DNA of 64,000 nucleotides from SZUA-430 sp034440355 (GTDB taxonomy: Bacteria; Pseudomonadota; Alphaproteobacteria; Micropepsales; Micropepsaceae). A model generated the notes under the pieces. The model ran no database searches, had not been told where the DNA came from, and was given only the letters and a program-made list of their open reading frames with translations. The stretch lies in contig JAWXBY010000123.1 in NCBI GenBank assembly GCA_034440355.1, positions 1 through 64,000 of the forward strand, in the 5' to 3' direction. Below, in pieces: positions 27,055-35,814 of this stretch (position 1 is its first letter; every line of letters starts with the position of its first letter). A program made the translations under genes and the position numbers.

Positions 27055-28218
27055 TCACGTAGCCTTCGCTATCCGATCGAGGGCTTCGCTCAGGCGCGCC
27101 GGATCCTGCGCGAAGCAGATGCGGATGAAGCGGTCGTTGTCGCGGTCGTCTTTAGGCCCGAAGGCGATGCCGGGGGCTACGCCGACCTTTGCTTCCAGTA
27201 AGAGGCGTTTGGCGAAGGCCGTGCTGTCGGTCATGCCTTCGACGGCGAGGAAGCCGTAGAAGGCGCCGGCGGGTTTCGACCAGCTGATGCGGTTTTGGCT
27301 GGCGATGAATTTCTCGACGATCGCGAGGCCGTTGCGGCATCGGTCGAGTTGCCACTTCACGAACGTGTCGCCGTTGGTGATTGCTTCGAGCGCACCGTAT
27401 TGGGCGAAGACGGCCGAGCCTGTGTTGTTGTAGGCGGCCATCTCGGCCATCTGCGTGTCGAGGCCCTTGGGGTGGATAAGCCAGCCGACGCGCCAGCCGG
27501 TCATCGCCCACGCTTTTGAGAAGCTGTTCACAACGAAGACGTCGTCTTCGGGCTCGGCGATGGCGGCCATGCTTGGGGCCGGGGTGTCGTAGACGATGGG
27601 GGTGTAGACTTCGTCGGAGATGATCGCGATGCCGCGCTTGCGGGTGAAGTCGAGGATCGCGCGTTGCTCGCGTTCGCTCATGATCCAGCCCGTCGGGTTG
27701 GACGGTGAGGCCCAGAAGATGGCCTTCGTGCGCTTATCGGCGGCCGCGAAGAGTTGGTCGAGGTCGAGCGTCCAGGGTTCGCCATTGCTGCCGCCGTTCA
27801 GGCGTACGAAACGAGGTTCGGCGCCGATGCCGCGGACAGCCTGGAAGATGTTGGGCCACATCGGCGAGATGACGATGACGTTGTCGCCGGGCTCGCAGAG
27901 GCACTGCAGGGCGATGTTGACGCCCATCATGGCGCTGCCTGGAACCGTGACCCGGTCCAGGTCGATCTTGCGGCCGGACTGGTTCGATGCCCATTTGGCG
28001 ATGGCCTCGCGCAGGTCGGCGAGGCCGCGGGTGAAGGTGTAGAAGGTTTTGCCTTGGTCCAGGGCCCGTTTGGCAGCGTCACGGATGAAGTCCGGGGTGA
28101 CGACGTCGCCTTCCCCGAACCAGAGGGGGATGATGTCGGTGCGGCCGAGCCCCAAGAAGGCCACCTCGCCGATGCCGTTTCGTTCGAGGTTCAGGATCGC
28201 CGGGCGGATGGCTGTCAT
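27055..28218 (-). CDS. Pyridoxal-phosphate aminotransferase, class I/II
   Basis: 387-residue fold-type I aminotransferase. Visible: the N-terminal substrate loop (LWFGEGD), the cofactor-binding region (GSAMMGVNIALQCLC), SNPTGW, the DEVYTPIVYD strand-Asp, the PLP-lysine motif NSFSKAWAMTGWRVGWL and the C-terminal Arg in FIRICFA. The start at 28218 (MTAIRPAILNLERNG) is chosen because upstream codons are low-complexity and would run into the rpsB promoter region. The amino-acid substrate is uncertain; aspartate or aromatic type is most likely. Divergent from rpsB. Confidence 0.88.
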   Translation of the reverse strand: MTAIRPAILNLERNGIGEVAFLGLGRTDIIPLWFGEGDVVTPDFIRDAAKRALDQGKTFYTFTRGLADLREAIAKWASNQSGRKIDLDRVTVPGSAMMGVNIALQCLCEPGDNVIVISPMWPNIFQAVRGIGAEPRFVRLNGGSNGEPWTLDLDQLFAAADKRTKAIFWASPSNPTGWIMSEREQRAILDFTRKRGIAIISDEVYTPIVYDTPAPSMAAIAEPEDDVFVVNSFSKAWAMTGWRVGWLIHPKGLDTQMAEMAAYNNTGSAVFAQYGALEAITNGDTFVKWQLDRCRNGLAIVEKFIASQNRISWSKPAGAFYGFLAVEGMTDSTAFAKRLLLEAKVGVAPGIAFGPKDDRDNDRFIRICFAQDPARLSEALDRIAKAT

Positions 28219-28264
28219 TGGGGCAAAATGGCCTATTTGTCGCGCGGGGGCCAAGCTGCCGCCC

Positions 28265-28293
28265 TTGCGTGGTCTGGCGCAAGGCCTTATATC
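28265..28293 (+). promoter_or_regulatory. Predicted rpsB promoter
   Basis: TTGCGT (28265-28270), 17-nt spacer, TATATC (28288-28293). A start near 28300 would give a ~120-nt structured leader before rpsB. Chosen by eye; it is the best sigma70-like match in the 200-bp divergent spacer. Confidence 0.55.
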
Positions 28294-28320
28294 GCGGCCA
28301 TTCCACACGCGGGCTTTGGG

Positions 28321-28380
28321 TTGCCCGGCCGCCATATGGCGGGCCGCCCTCCGGTGCTGGGTCGCAAGACCCGGTGATAG
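28321..28380 (+). promoter_or_regulatory. Structured leader of rpsB mRNA, possible S2 autoregulation site
   Basis: Two hairpins fold in the leader. The first is centred on CATATG at 28333-28338 (CGCCAT/ATGGCG, extendable through GGC/GCC with one bulge). The second is GGGTC-GCAA-GACCC at 28359-28372, a GNRA tetraloop stem. rpsB-tsf operons in other proteobacteria are repressed by S2 binding the rpsB leader; that this one is such a site is inference. Confidence 0.4.
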
Positions 28381-28419
28381 GTCCGCGGAGGCTCAACCGG
28401 TTAAGGAGACAAAAGCCAG

Positions 28420-29181
28420 ATGGCTTTACCTGACTATAACATGCGTCAGCTGTTAGAGGCTGGCGTGCATTTTGGACATCAGACGCACCGCTGGAATCCG
28501 CGGATGGCGCCATTTTTGTTCGGTTCGCGCAATAAGATACACATCATCGACCTGACGCAGACGGTGCCGCTGTTGCACCAGGCGCTGAAGACGGTTCGCG
28601 ATGTCGTGGCCCAGGGCGGCCGCGTGCTGTTCGTCGGCACGAAGCGCCAAGCTTCCGAGCCGATCGCCGACGCTGCGAAGCGTTGCGCGCAGTACTACGT
28701 CAACCACCGTTGGCTCGGCGGTACGCTGACCAACTGGCAGACGATTTCGCATTCGATCAAGCGCTTGCGCACGATCGACGAAATCCTCAACGCCGGCGCG
28801 GTCGGTTTGACGAAGAAGGAAGGCCTGAACCTGACGCGCGAGCGCGAGAAGCTCGAACGCGCTCTCGGCGGCATCAAGGACATGGGCGGCGTGCCCGACC
28901 TTCTGTTCGTGATCGACACGAACAAGGAAGCGATCGCCATTCAGGAAGCCAACAAGCTCGGCATCCCGGTCGTGGCCGTCGTGGATTCGAATTCGAATCC
29001 GGAAGGCATCACGTTCCCGATCCCGGGCAACGACGACGCTTCGCGTGCGCTGGCGCTGTATTGCGACCTGGTTGCGCGCGCGGTGATCGACGGCTTGTCG
29101 GAAGCACAAGGTTCGCATGGCGTCGATGTCGGCGCCTCGGCCGAAGTGCCGCTGCAAGAGCTGCCGGCCGCCACGCATTGA
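28420..29181 (+). CDS. rpsB: 30S ribosomal protein S2
   Basis: 253 residues. Family landmarks: MRQLLEAGVHFGHQTHRWNPRMAPFLFGSRNKIHIIDL, GGRVLFVGTKRQASEPI, YYVNHRWLGGTLTNWQTI and the DLLFVIDTNKEAIAIQEANKLGIPVVAVVDSNSNPEGI core. S2 joins the 30S head late in assembly and is needed for mRNA binding. AAGGAG precedes the start. First gene of the long translation-envelope block. Confidence 0.97.
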   Translation: MALPDYNMRQLLEAGVHFGHQTHRWNPRMAPFLFGSRNKIHIIDLTQTVPLLHQALKTVRDVVAQGGRVLFVGTKRQASEPIADAAKRCAQYYVNHRWLGGTLTNWQTISHSIKRLRTIDEILNAGAVGLTKKEGLNLTREREKLERALGGIKDMGGVPDLLFVIDTNKEAIAIQEANKLGIPVVAVVDSNSNPEGITFPIPGNDDASRALALYCDLVARAVIDGLSEAQGSHGVDVGASAEVPLQELPAATH

Positions 29182-29187
29182 AGAATC

Positions 29188-29214
29188 GCGCGCGGGCACC
29201 CAAGTCCCGCGCGC
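29188..29214 (+). promoter_or_regulatory. Hairpin between rpsB and tsf
   Basis: Perfect 9-bp stem GCGCGCGGG / CCCGCGCGC with a 9-nt loop, 6 nt after the rpsB stop. No T-run follows, so it is more likely an attenuating or mRNA-stabilising hairpin tuning the S2:EF-Ts ratio than a full terminator. Confidence 0.55.
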
Positions 29215-29242
29215 TCACACTCAAACGATTAGGAGCCTCCCC

Positions 29243-30172
29243 ATGGCTGACGTTACAGCCACGATGGTCAAAGACCTGCGCGAGAAGACCGGCGCCGGCA
29301 TGATGGATTGCAAGTCCGCGCTTGGCGAAACGAAGGGCGACATGGAAGCCGCCATCGATTTGCTGCGTAAGAAGGGCCTGTCGAAAGCCGCGAAGAAAGC
29401 GGGCCGCACCGCAGCCGAAGGGCTGATCGGCGTGAGCGCGAGTGGCGGCAAGGGCGCCGTCGTCGAGGTCAACGCCGAGACCGACTTCGTTGCTCGTAAC
29501 GATCAGTTCCAGGGCATGGTCGCGAAGGTCGCCGAACTGGCGCTTGGCGCGAACGGCGATGTGGCGAAGCTTGCAAAAGCGTCCTACGGCGGCGGCAACG
29601 ACGTCGAAGGGCAGATCAAACATCTGGTCGCAACCATCGGCGAGAACATGTCGCTGCGCCGGACGGGCGCACTCTCGGTGTCGCCGGGGATCGTCGCGTC
29701 CTATGTGCACAATCAGGTGGCGCCGAATCTCGGCAAGCTTGGCGTGCTTGTGGCGCTGAAGTCGTCGGGCGACGCGGGAAAGCTCGCGGCGTTGGGCCGG
29801 CAGATCGCGATGCATATCGCGGGCACGCCGTTTCCGCCGATCGCCATGAAGCCGGAAGAGATCGATTCGGCGACGGTCGAGCGCGAGAAGGCGATCTTTG
29901 CCGATCAGGCGCGTGCTTCGGGCAAGCCCGAAAACATCATCGCGAAGATGGTCGAAGGCCGGATGCGCAAGTTCTATGAGGAAGTGGTTCTGCCGCAGCA
30001 GGCCTTCATCATGGACCCGGACAAGACCATCGATGCGGTCCTGAAAGCGGCCGAAAAGGACGTTGGCGCGCCCGTTTCAATCGAGGGGTTTGTGCGCTAC
30101 GCCCTTGGCGAAGGTATCCAGAAAGAGGAAACTGACTTCGCCGCCGAAGTCGCCGCCGCAGCGAAGAGCTGA
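29243..30172 (+). CDS. tsf: Elongation factor Ts
   Basis: 309-residue GDP/GTP exchange factor for EF-Tu. The N-terminal UBA-like domain holds the signature VKDLREKTGAGMMDCKSAL; the core has VVEVNAETDFVARNDQF, and the C-terminal module ends VSIEGFVRYALGEGIQKEETDFAAEV. The start at 29243 follows AGGAG; upstream in-frame ATGs lie inside rpsB. Cotranscribed with rpsB. Confidence 0.97.
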   Translation: MADVTATMVKDLREKTGAGMMDCKSALGETKGDMEAAIDLLRKKGLSKAAKKAGRTAAEGLIGVSASGGKGAVVEVNAETDFVARNDQFQGMVAKVAELALGANGDVAKLAKASYGGGNDVEGQIKHLVATIGENMSLRRTGALSVSPGIVASYVHNQVAPNLGKLGVLVALKSSGDAGKLAALGRQIAMHIAGTPFPPIAMKPEEIDSATVEREKAIFADQARASGKPENIIAKMVEGRMRKFYEEVVLPQQAFIMDPDKTIDAVLKAAEKDVGAPVSIEGFVRYALGEGIQKEETDFAAEVAAAAKS

Positions 30173-30198
30173 GGACACCAACCAAAGGGCCGGAACCG

Positions 30199-30918
30199 AT
30201 GACATCAGCGCCGATCTACCGCCGGGTACTTCTGAAGATTTCCGGTGAGGCGTTGATGGGTTCCGGCAGCTACGGCCTCGACCTCGCAACGGTCGACCGT
30301 ATCGCCGGCGAGATCAAAGCCGCTATCCAAATCGGAACCGAAGTCTGCGCCGTCATCGGCGGGGGGAACATCTTCCGTGGGCTGCAGGCGGCCGCGTCGG
30401 GGATGGAGCGGGCCAGCGCCGACTATATGGGCATGCTGGCCACCGTCATGAATGCGCTGGCCATGCAGAACGCGCTGGAGCGTGCCGGCGTGCCGACGCG
30501 GGTGCTTTCGGCCATTCCGATGACGACGGTTTGCGAGCCCTATATCCGGCGGCGCGCGATCCGGCACATGGAGAAGGGCAGGGTCGTGATTTTCGCGGCC
30601 GGCACGGGCAATCCGTTCTTCACGACGGACACGGCGGCGGCATTGCGTGCGGCCGAGATGGGCGTTGATGCGCTCATGAAGGGCACGCAAGTTGACGGCG
30701 TCTATACGGCCGACCCCAAGAAGAACCCGAAGGCCGAACGCTACGAGAAGCTGGGGTACATGGACGTGCTGTCGCGCGATCTGAAGGTGATGGACGCCTC
30801 GGCGGTGTCGCTGGCCCGCGAGAGCGGTATCCCGATCGTTGTGTTCAACATCCACGAAAAGATGAACTTTGTAAGGGTGCTGCAGGGCCAAGGGCTCAGC
30901 ACCGTGATATCGAACTGA
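30199..30918 (+). CDS. pyrH: Uridylate kinase
   Basis: 239-residue amino-acid-kinase-fold enzyme phosphorylating UMP to UDP. Motifs: RRVLLKISGEALMG at the N-terminus, VCAVIGGGNIFRG, NALAMQNALE, IFAAGTGNPFFTTDTAAALRAAEMGVDALMKGTQVDGVYTADP for nucleotide binding, and the terminal VVFNIHEK. Bacterial PyrH is hexameric and allosterically controlled by GTP and UTP. Its position after tsf and before frr is conserved in bacteria. Confidence 0.97.
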   Translation: MTSAPIYRRVLLKISGEALMGSGSYGLDLATVDRIAGEIKAAIQIGTEVCAVIGGGNIFRGLQAAASGMERASADYMGMLATVMNALAMQNALERAGVPTRVLSAIPMTTVCEPYIRRRAIRHMEKGRVVIFAAGTGNPFFTTDTAAALRAAEMGVDALMKGTQVDGVYTADPKKNPKAERYEKLGYMDVLSRDLKVMDASAVSLARESGIPIVVFNIHEKMNFVRVLQGQGLSTVISN

Positions 30919-30955
30919 AGAAGAGCGGGAATCAGAATTCCCCACGGAGGACGCT

Positions 30956-31522
30956 ATGGCGCAAAGCAAACCCTTTGACATGGACGACCTGACGAAGCGC
31001 ATGAAAGGCGCCGTTGCGGCGATGAAGCATGAGTTCGCGGGCCTTCGCACGGGCCGCGCTTCGGTCAGCTTGTTGGATCCGATCACGGTCGATGCCTACG
31101 GCAGCGCGATGCCGCTTAATCAGGTGGCGACGGTGAACGCGCCCGAGTCGCGGATGCTGACGGTGCAGGTGTGGGATCGCGGACTGGCTAGCGCGGTCGA
31201 CAAGGCGATCCGCAGCTCAGGCCTTGGTCTCAATCCGCAGGTCGACGGGCAGTTGCTGCGCATTCCGATTCCTCCGCTCACGGAAGACCGGCGCAAGGAA
31301 TTGTCCAAAATCGGCGCAAAATATGCGGAATCGGCGCGTGTCGCGGTGCGGAACATTCGGCGTGACGGGATGGAGCATCTGAAGGCTCTCGAGAAGGAGC
31401 ATCAGATCAGCGAAGACGAACACAAAAAGAAGCACGATCAGGTGCAGAAGGCGACCGACGCGCACGTCAAGGAAATCGACGAGGCTCTGGCCGCGAAGGA
31501 AAAGGAGATCATGCAGGTCTAG
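30956..31522 (+). CDS. frr: Ribosome recycling factor
   Basis: 188 residues. Frr, with EF-G, splits post-termination ribosomes. The long helices of domain I (MKHEFAGLRTGRASVSLLDPITVDAYG; LSKIGAKYAESARVAVRNIRRDGMEHLKALEKEHQISEDEHKK) and domain II (IPIPPLTEDRRKEL) are as expected. GGAGG precedes the start. Confidence 0.97.
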   Translation: MAQSKPFDMDDLTKRMKGAVAAMKHEFAGLRTGRASVSLLDPITVDAYGSAMPLNQVATVNAPESRMLTVQVWDRGLASAVDKAIRSSGLGLNPQVDGQLLRIPIPPLTEDRRKELSKIGAKYAESARVAVRNIRRDGMEHLKALEKEHQISEDEHKKKHDQVQKATDAHVKEIDEALAAKEKEIMQV

Positions 31523-31544
31523 GTCTGCGGGTCTTATCCCTCCC

Positions 31545-32297
31545 ATGCCTTCCGACGCCTCAGCAAAGCCCGAGTCAGCGCCGCCGCGCCATGTTGCGAT
31601 CATCATGGACGGCAACGGACGCTGGGCGAAGGCGCGTCATCTGCCCCGCGTCATGGGGCATCGCGCAGGCGTCGCCGCGGTTCGCACGATCGTTCGCGCG
31701 GCGCAGGATCTTGGCATCGAATATCTGACGCTCTACGGCTTTTCGTCGGAGAATTGGAAGCGACCCGTCACAGAGGTCAACGACCTCATGGGCTTGCTGC
31801 GGTTCTATATTCGCGACGACCTTGAGGAACTGCACAAGCAGGGCGTCGAAGTGCGCGTGATCGGCGCGAAGTCGCGGCTTGAGGGCGATATCATTGACTT
31901 GATCGAACACGCGCAGACGCGCACGCGCGGTAATCCGAAGCTCAAGTTCATCATCGCGTTCAATTATGGCGGACAGGATGAGATCGTTGAGGCGGCGCGA
32001 CGCGTCGCGGAAGACGTGGCTGCTGGAAAACTTACCCCTGATGGCGTCACGCGCGAGGTGTTCACGTCGTATCTGGCGACGGCGGGTATTCCCGATCCCG
32101 ACCTCGTCATTCGCACGAGCGGCGAGCGGCGGCTCAGCAATTTTCTGATTTGGCAGACGGCCTACTCGGAGTTCGTGTTTACCGACACGCTGTGGCCCGA
32201 CTTCAATAAGGTGCACCTCACGGCAGCGGTCCGTGAATTTCAGGGACGCGACCGACGGTTCGGTGGCTTATCCATCGCCGCGGGAAGCCGCACGTGA
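31545..32297 (+). CDS. uppS: Isoprenyl transferase (undecaprenyl diphosphate synthase)
   Basis: 250-residue cis-prenyltransferase making the C55 carrier for peptidoglycan and O-antigen. Region I, HVAIIMDGNGRWAKARHLPRVMGHRAG, has the catalytic Asp; further blocks are TLYGFSSENWKRP, FIIAFNYGGQDEIV, PDPDLVIRTSGERRLSNFLIWQTAYSE and FTDTLWPDF. It overlaps cdsA by four bases. Confidence 0.96.
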   Translation: MPSDASAKPESAPPRHVAIIMDGNGRWAKARHLPRVMGHRAGVAAVRTIVRAAQDLGIEYLTLYGFSSENWKRPVTEVNDLMGLLRFYIRDDLEELHKQGVEVRVIGAKSRLEGDIIDLIEHAQTRTRGNPKLKFIIAFNYGGQDEIVEAARRVAEDVAAGKLTPDGVTREVFTSYLATAGIPDPDLVIRTSGERRLSNFLIWQTAYSEFVFTDTLWPDFNKVHLTAAVREFQGRDRRFGGLSIAAGSRT

Positions 32298-33118
32298 TCG
32301 GGCAGGCCGCCGGTTCAAGTCTGTGGCCACGCATTCTTGCTTCAGCGATTCTGATTCCGGCGGCGTTGGCCGCCGTTTATTTGGGCGGATGGCTGCTTGC
32401 TCTGTGGGTTGCGGCGGCCGGACTGGCGATGTCGCGCGAGTGGGTTCGCATCGTACATCGCGAAGACCTGGGCTGGCGGTTGGCGCTGCATGCCGCGGCG
32501 CTTGTTGCATCGCAGGGTCTGCTTGCGATCGACCATCCGGACTGGGCGCTCGCCGCGATTCTGCTTGCGGCTTTGATCGGCAACGTTGCCGCGCAGGCGC
32601 GCGAGGAGCGTGGCGTCTGGGTGATCCTCGGCATTCTCTACGTTGCGGTGCCTTGTCTTTCGTTCGTGTGGTTGCGCCATCTCGCGCCGCATGGGTTTGA
32701 AACCGTGGTTTGGCTGCTGTGCGTCGTTTGGGCGACGGACAGCGCCGCTTACATCGCCGGTTCCATATTCGGCGGGCCGAAGCTCGCGCCTATGATTTCG
32801 CCCAGTAAAACTTGGGCTGGCGCCGTGGCTGGACTCGCCGCCGGCACTGCCGCCAGCATAGTGTTGGCGCAGGTCGCTGGTGTTGCGCCCTCCTGGCAGT
32901 TCATCGGTGCAAGCGTGGCGTTGTCGTTCCTGACCCAGTGCGGAGATTTGGCCGAATCGTTCCTCAAGCGGACGTTCGGCGTGAAGGATGCGTCGGACCT
33001 GATCCCGGGACACGGTGGCGCGCTCGATCGTTTGGACGGGCTGATCTTTGCCACCCTGGGCCTTGCCGCTTTTGTGGGTTTGGCCGGGCAGTCGCCGGTC
33101 ACCTGGATATTGCCGTGA
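32294..33118 (+). CDS. cdsA: Phosphatidate cytidylyltransferase
   Basis: 274-residue inner-membrane enzyme making CDP-diacylglycerol, the precursor of all phospholipids. About seven helices; the C-terminal CDP signature FLKRTFGVKDASDLIPGHGGALDRLDG is intact and is preceded by ISPSKTWAGAVAG. GTG start at 32294 overlapping the uppS TGA. Followed by dxr with the same 4-base overlap. Confidence 0.95.
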   Translation: MIGQAAGSSLWPRILASAILIPAALAAVYLGGWLLALWVAAAGLAMSREWVRIVHREDLGWRLALHAAALVASQGLLAIDHPDWALAAILLAALIGNVAAQAREERGVWVILGILYVAVPCLSFVWLRHLAPHGFETVVWLLCVVWATDSAAYIAGSIFGGPKLAPMISPSKTWAGAVAGLAAGTAASIVLAQVAGVAPSWQFIGASVALSFLTQCGDLAESFLKRTFGVKDASDLIPGHGGALDRLDGLIFATLGLAAFVGLAGQSPVTWILP

Positions 33119-34290
33119 CGGCGGGTCGTCGGCTGACAGTACTGGGATCGACGGGGTCGGTCGGCGTCAACACCGTCGATTTGATCGAGCATCACAACGC
33201 CAGAACGCCAGGTACTTACAGCGTCGTTGCACTGACCGCGAACGCGAACGTGCGCGAACTCGCCGCGCAAGCGCGCCGGCTGAACCCTGCTTTTGTGGCT
33301 GTCGCCGACCCTTCTGCTTATGCCGACCTGAAGCAAGAACTGGGCGGCACGTCGATCAAACTCGGTGCGGGCGCTGCGGCCATCGAAGAAGCGGCGGCGA
33401 TGGATTCGGATTGGGTGATGGCCAGCATCATGGGGGCCGCCGGTTTGCGTCCGACGCTGGCCGCGGTTTCGCGCGGCGTCACTGTGTCCCTGGCCAACAA
33501 GGAATGTCTGGTATGCGCGGGCGATCTCTTCATGAAAGAGGTTCGGCGTAGCGGGGCGACATTGTTGCCTGTCGATTCCGAGCATAATGCGGTGTTTCAG
33601 GTGTTCGACGCGCGCCAGTCGGGCGCGATCGAGAGCATTACGCTGACGGCGTCCGGCGGGCCGTTTCGGACCTGGAGCGCGGCGCAAATGGCGAAGGTCA
33701 CGCCGGCGGAGGCGTGCAAGCATCCGAATTACGTCATGGGCGCCAAGATTTCCGTCGATTCGGCGACGTTGATGAACAAGGGCTTGGAGCTGATCGAAGC
33801 CCACCATTTGTTTGGCACGCCTCCTGAACGGTTGGCGGTGGTCGTTCACCCTCAGCAAATCGTCCACTGCCTGGTCGCCTACGTTGACGGCAGCGTGCTG
33901 GCGCAGCTTGGAAGCCCGGATATGCGTACGCCGATCGCCTATGCCCTTGGCTATCCTGACAGGATCGCTGCGCCGACGGCGCGGCTAGATTTAGCGCAGC
34001 TTGGTCAATTGAGCTTCGAAAAGCCCGATTTGGAGCGGTTTCCGTGTCTCGCGCTGGCACAGCATGCCTTGCGGGTGGGGGGCGCGGCACCTACCATTCT
34101 GAATGCCGCGAACGAGGTTGCCGTCGAGGCGTTTTTGGCGCGCCGGATTGGATTTTCTGAGATCGCGCGGATCGTCGCTTCGGTCTTGAGCGACGGCGAT
34201 TCGACGGGCCTAGCGCCCGCATCAATCGATGAAGCGCTGTGGGTCGACGCGTCGTCTAGAAAGCGCGCGACCAGTCTGCTGACGAACTAA
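33115..34290 (+). CDS. dxr: 1-deoxy-D-xylulose-5-phosphate reductoisomerase
   Basis: 391-residue second enzyme of the MEP isoprenoid pathway. The start is GTG at 33115 (VTAGRRLTVLGSTGSVGVNT), overlapping the cdsA stop; an earlier in-frame ATG at 32812 lies deep inside cdsA. The NADPH motif is GSTGSVG; metal/substrate residues are in LPVDSEHNAVFQ, TASGGPFR and MGAKISVDSATLMNKGLELIEA. Supplies IPP/DMAPP used by neighbouring uppS. Confidence 0.96.
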   Translation: MTAGRRLTVLGSTGSVGVNTVDLIEHHNARTPGTYSVVALTANANVRELAAQARRLNPAFVAVADPSAYADLKQELGGTSIKLGAGAAAIEEAAAMDSDWVMASIMGAAGLRPTLAAVSRGVTVSLANKECLVCAGDLFMKEVRRSGATLLPVDSEHNAVFQVFDARQSGAIESITLTASGGPFRTWSAAQMAKVTPAEACKHPNYVMGAKISVDSATLMNKGLELIEAHHLFGTPPERLAVVVHPQQIVHCLVAYVDGSVLAQLGSPDMRTPIAYALGYPDRIAAPTARLDLAQLGQLSFEKPDLERFPCLALAQHALRVGGAAPTILNAANEVAVEAFLARRIGFSEIARIVASVLSDGDSTGLAPASIDEALWVDASSRKRATSLLTN

Positions 34291-34303
34291 GGGAACGGAA
34301 ACG

Positions 34304-35755
34304 ATGGATTACCCGACGACGATTTTGGGCTGGGCGGGGCTGGTCGGCCTTGGTGGGCTTGGATTCCTAGCCACGATTACCCTGGTCGTCTTCGTGCACG
34401 AGTTGGGGCACTTCCTGGCGGCGCGCTATTTCGGGGTGAAGGTCGAGAGCTTCTCGATCGGATTCGGGCGTTCGATGGCCGGTTTTCACGATCGCTACGG
34501 CACGCATTGGAAGATCGGTTGGCTGCCGCTTGGCGGGTACGTGAAGTTCTGGGGCGATGACAGCGTGTCGTCGACGCCCGATCACGAAAGGCTTGCGAAA
34601 GCATCAGCATCCGAATTGGCGGGCTCGTTCCATCACAAGAAGCTGTATCAAAAGGCGATCATCGCGGTCGCCGGACCTGTCGCAAATTTCATCTTCGCGA
34701 TCGTCATTCTGACCGGGCTGTTTTTGATCTTCGGCGACTACGCGACATCGCCGCAAATCGGGCGATTGCAGGCAGGCGGTCCCGCCGAAAAGGCCGGTCT
34801 GCAAGTCGGCGACATCATCCTCAGCATCGACGGCCAGCCGATCCGCGAGTTTCAAGACATCGTCGAGAACGTCAGCGTCGGCCAAGACCGGCCGCTTCAA
34901 TTCCGCGTTCAGCGCGGCGCGGATGTGGTCGAACTACCGGTTACGCCGGGCACGATCGAGAAGTCCGATCCCTTCAGCAGCCGAAAGGTCAAAGACACCG
35001 GCATCGGTATCGGGCCGGTCAGCCCGGGTGAGGTGAAAAGCGTGGTCGCCGATTCGCCTGCGGGGCGAGCGGGACTGAAGGCCGGCGACTTCATCTTCCA
35101 GGCCAACGGCGCGCCCGTCGATTCGTTCGCGGTCATCGCGACGGCGATGGTCGAGTCGAATGCAAAGCCCGTGACGTTGAAGGTCTCTCGCGATCCCAGC
35201 GATCCCGCGAAATCGAACAAGCGCGAGATTGTCGACGTCGCGTTCCCGCCGAATCCAGTCGCGAATCCTTCAGGCACGGCGGATGAGATCGTTGCGCAGG
35301 CCGCGGGATTCGCAGCCGTCGTTCCGGGCGCGCCGAAAGTGACTGTGGCCGTACGATTCGGGCCGATCGAAGCGTTCTCGCGCGCGGTTGGGACCGTACG
35401 TTACATCGTAGTTAAGACGCTTGATTTCATCGGTATGCTCTTGACGGGTCGTGGCGACTATCAGCAGTTGTCCGGCCCGATAGGAATCGCCTCAGTTTCC
35501 GGCCAAGTTCTCGTGTTTTTTGGCCTCGTTCCGCTCATCAACCTGGCGGCGGTGTTGTCAGTGAGCATCGGTTTACTCAATCTTTTTCCCATACCCATGC
35601 TCGACGGGGGACATCTCCTGTACTATGGCATAGAAGCTGTACGTGGGCGCCCGTTGGGGGAGCGCGCGCAAGAGCTTGGGTTTCGGATCGGCTTCGTTTT
35701 CGTGGTCGGTTTGATGCTTTTTGCGACGTGGAATGACCTGACGAAGTTCTTCTGA
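34304..35755 (+). CDS. rseP: Site-2 intramembrane protease RseP
   Basis: 483-residue zinc protease of the inner membrane that releases membrane-bound anti-sigma factors and clears signal peptides. HELGH at residues 32-36 lies in the first helix; the third ligand is in MLDGGHLLYYGIEA near the C-terminus. Two PDZ-like modules sit in the periplasmic loop (IGRLQAGGPAEKAGLQVGDIILSIDG and VKSVVADSPAGRAGLKAGDFIFQANG). Located between dxr and bamA, as in most proteobacteria, linking it to envelope stress. Confidence 0.95.
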   Translation: MDYPTTILGWAGLVGLGGLGFLATITLVVFVHELGHFLAARYFGVKVESFSIGFGRSMAGFHDRYGTHWKIGWLPLGGYVKFWGDDSVSSTPDHERLAKASASELAGSFHHKKLYQKAIIAVAGPVANFIFAIVILTGLFLIFGDYATSPQIGRLQAGGPAEKAGLQVGDIILSIDGQPIREFQDIVENVSVGQDRPLQFRVQRGADVVELPVTPGTIEKSDPFSSRKVKDTGIGIGPVSPGEVKSVVADSPAGRAGLKAGDFIFQANGAPVDSFAVIATAMVESNAKPVTLKVSRDPSDPAKSNKREIVDVAFPPNPVANPSGTADEIVAQAAGFAAVVPGAPKVTVAVRFGPIEAFSRAVGTVRYIVVKTLDFIGMLLTGRGDYQQLSGPIGIASVSGQVLVFFGLVPLINLAAVLSVSIGLLNLFPIPMLDGGHLLYYGIEAVRGRPLGERAQELGFRIGFVFVVGLMLFATWNDLTKFF

Positions 35756-35814
35756 ATACGAACTAGACGCGACGAATGACCTGTAAGTTTTAGGCGGCCG
35801 CGGGGCGTGAACGA

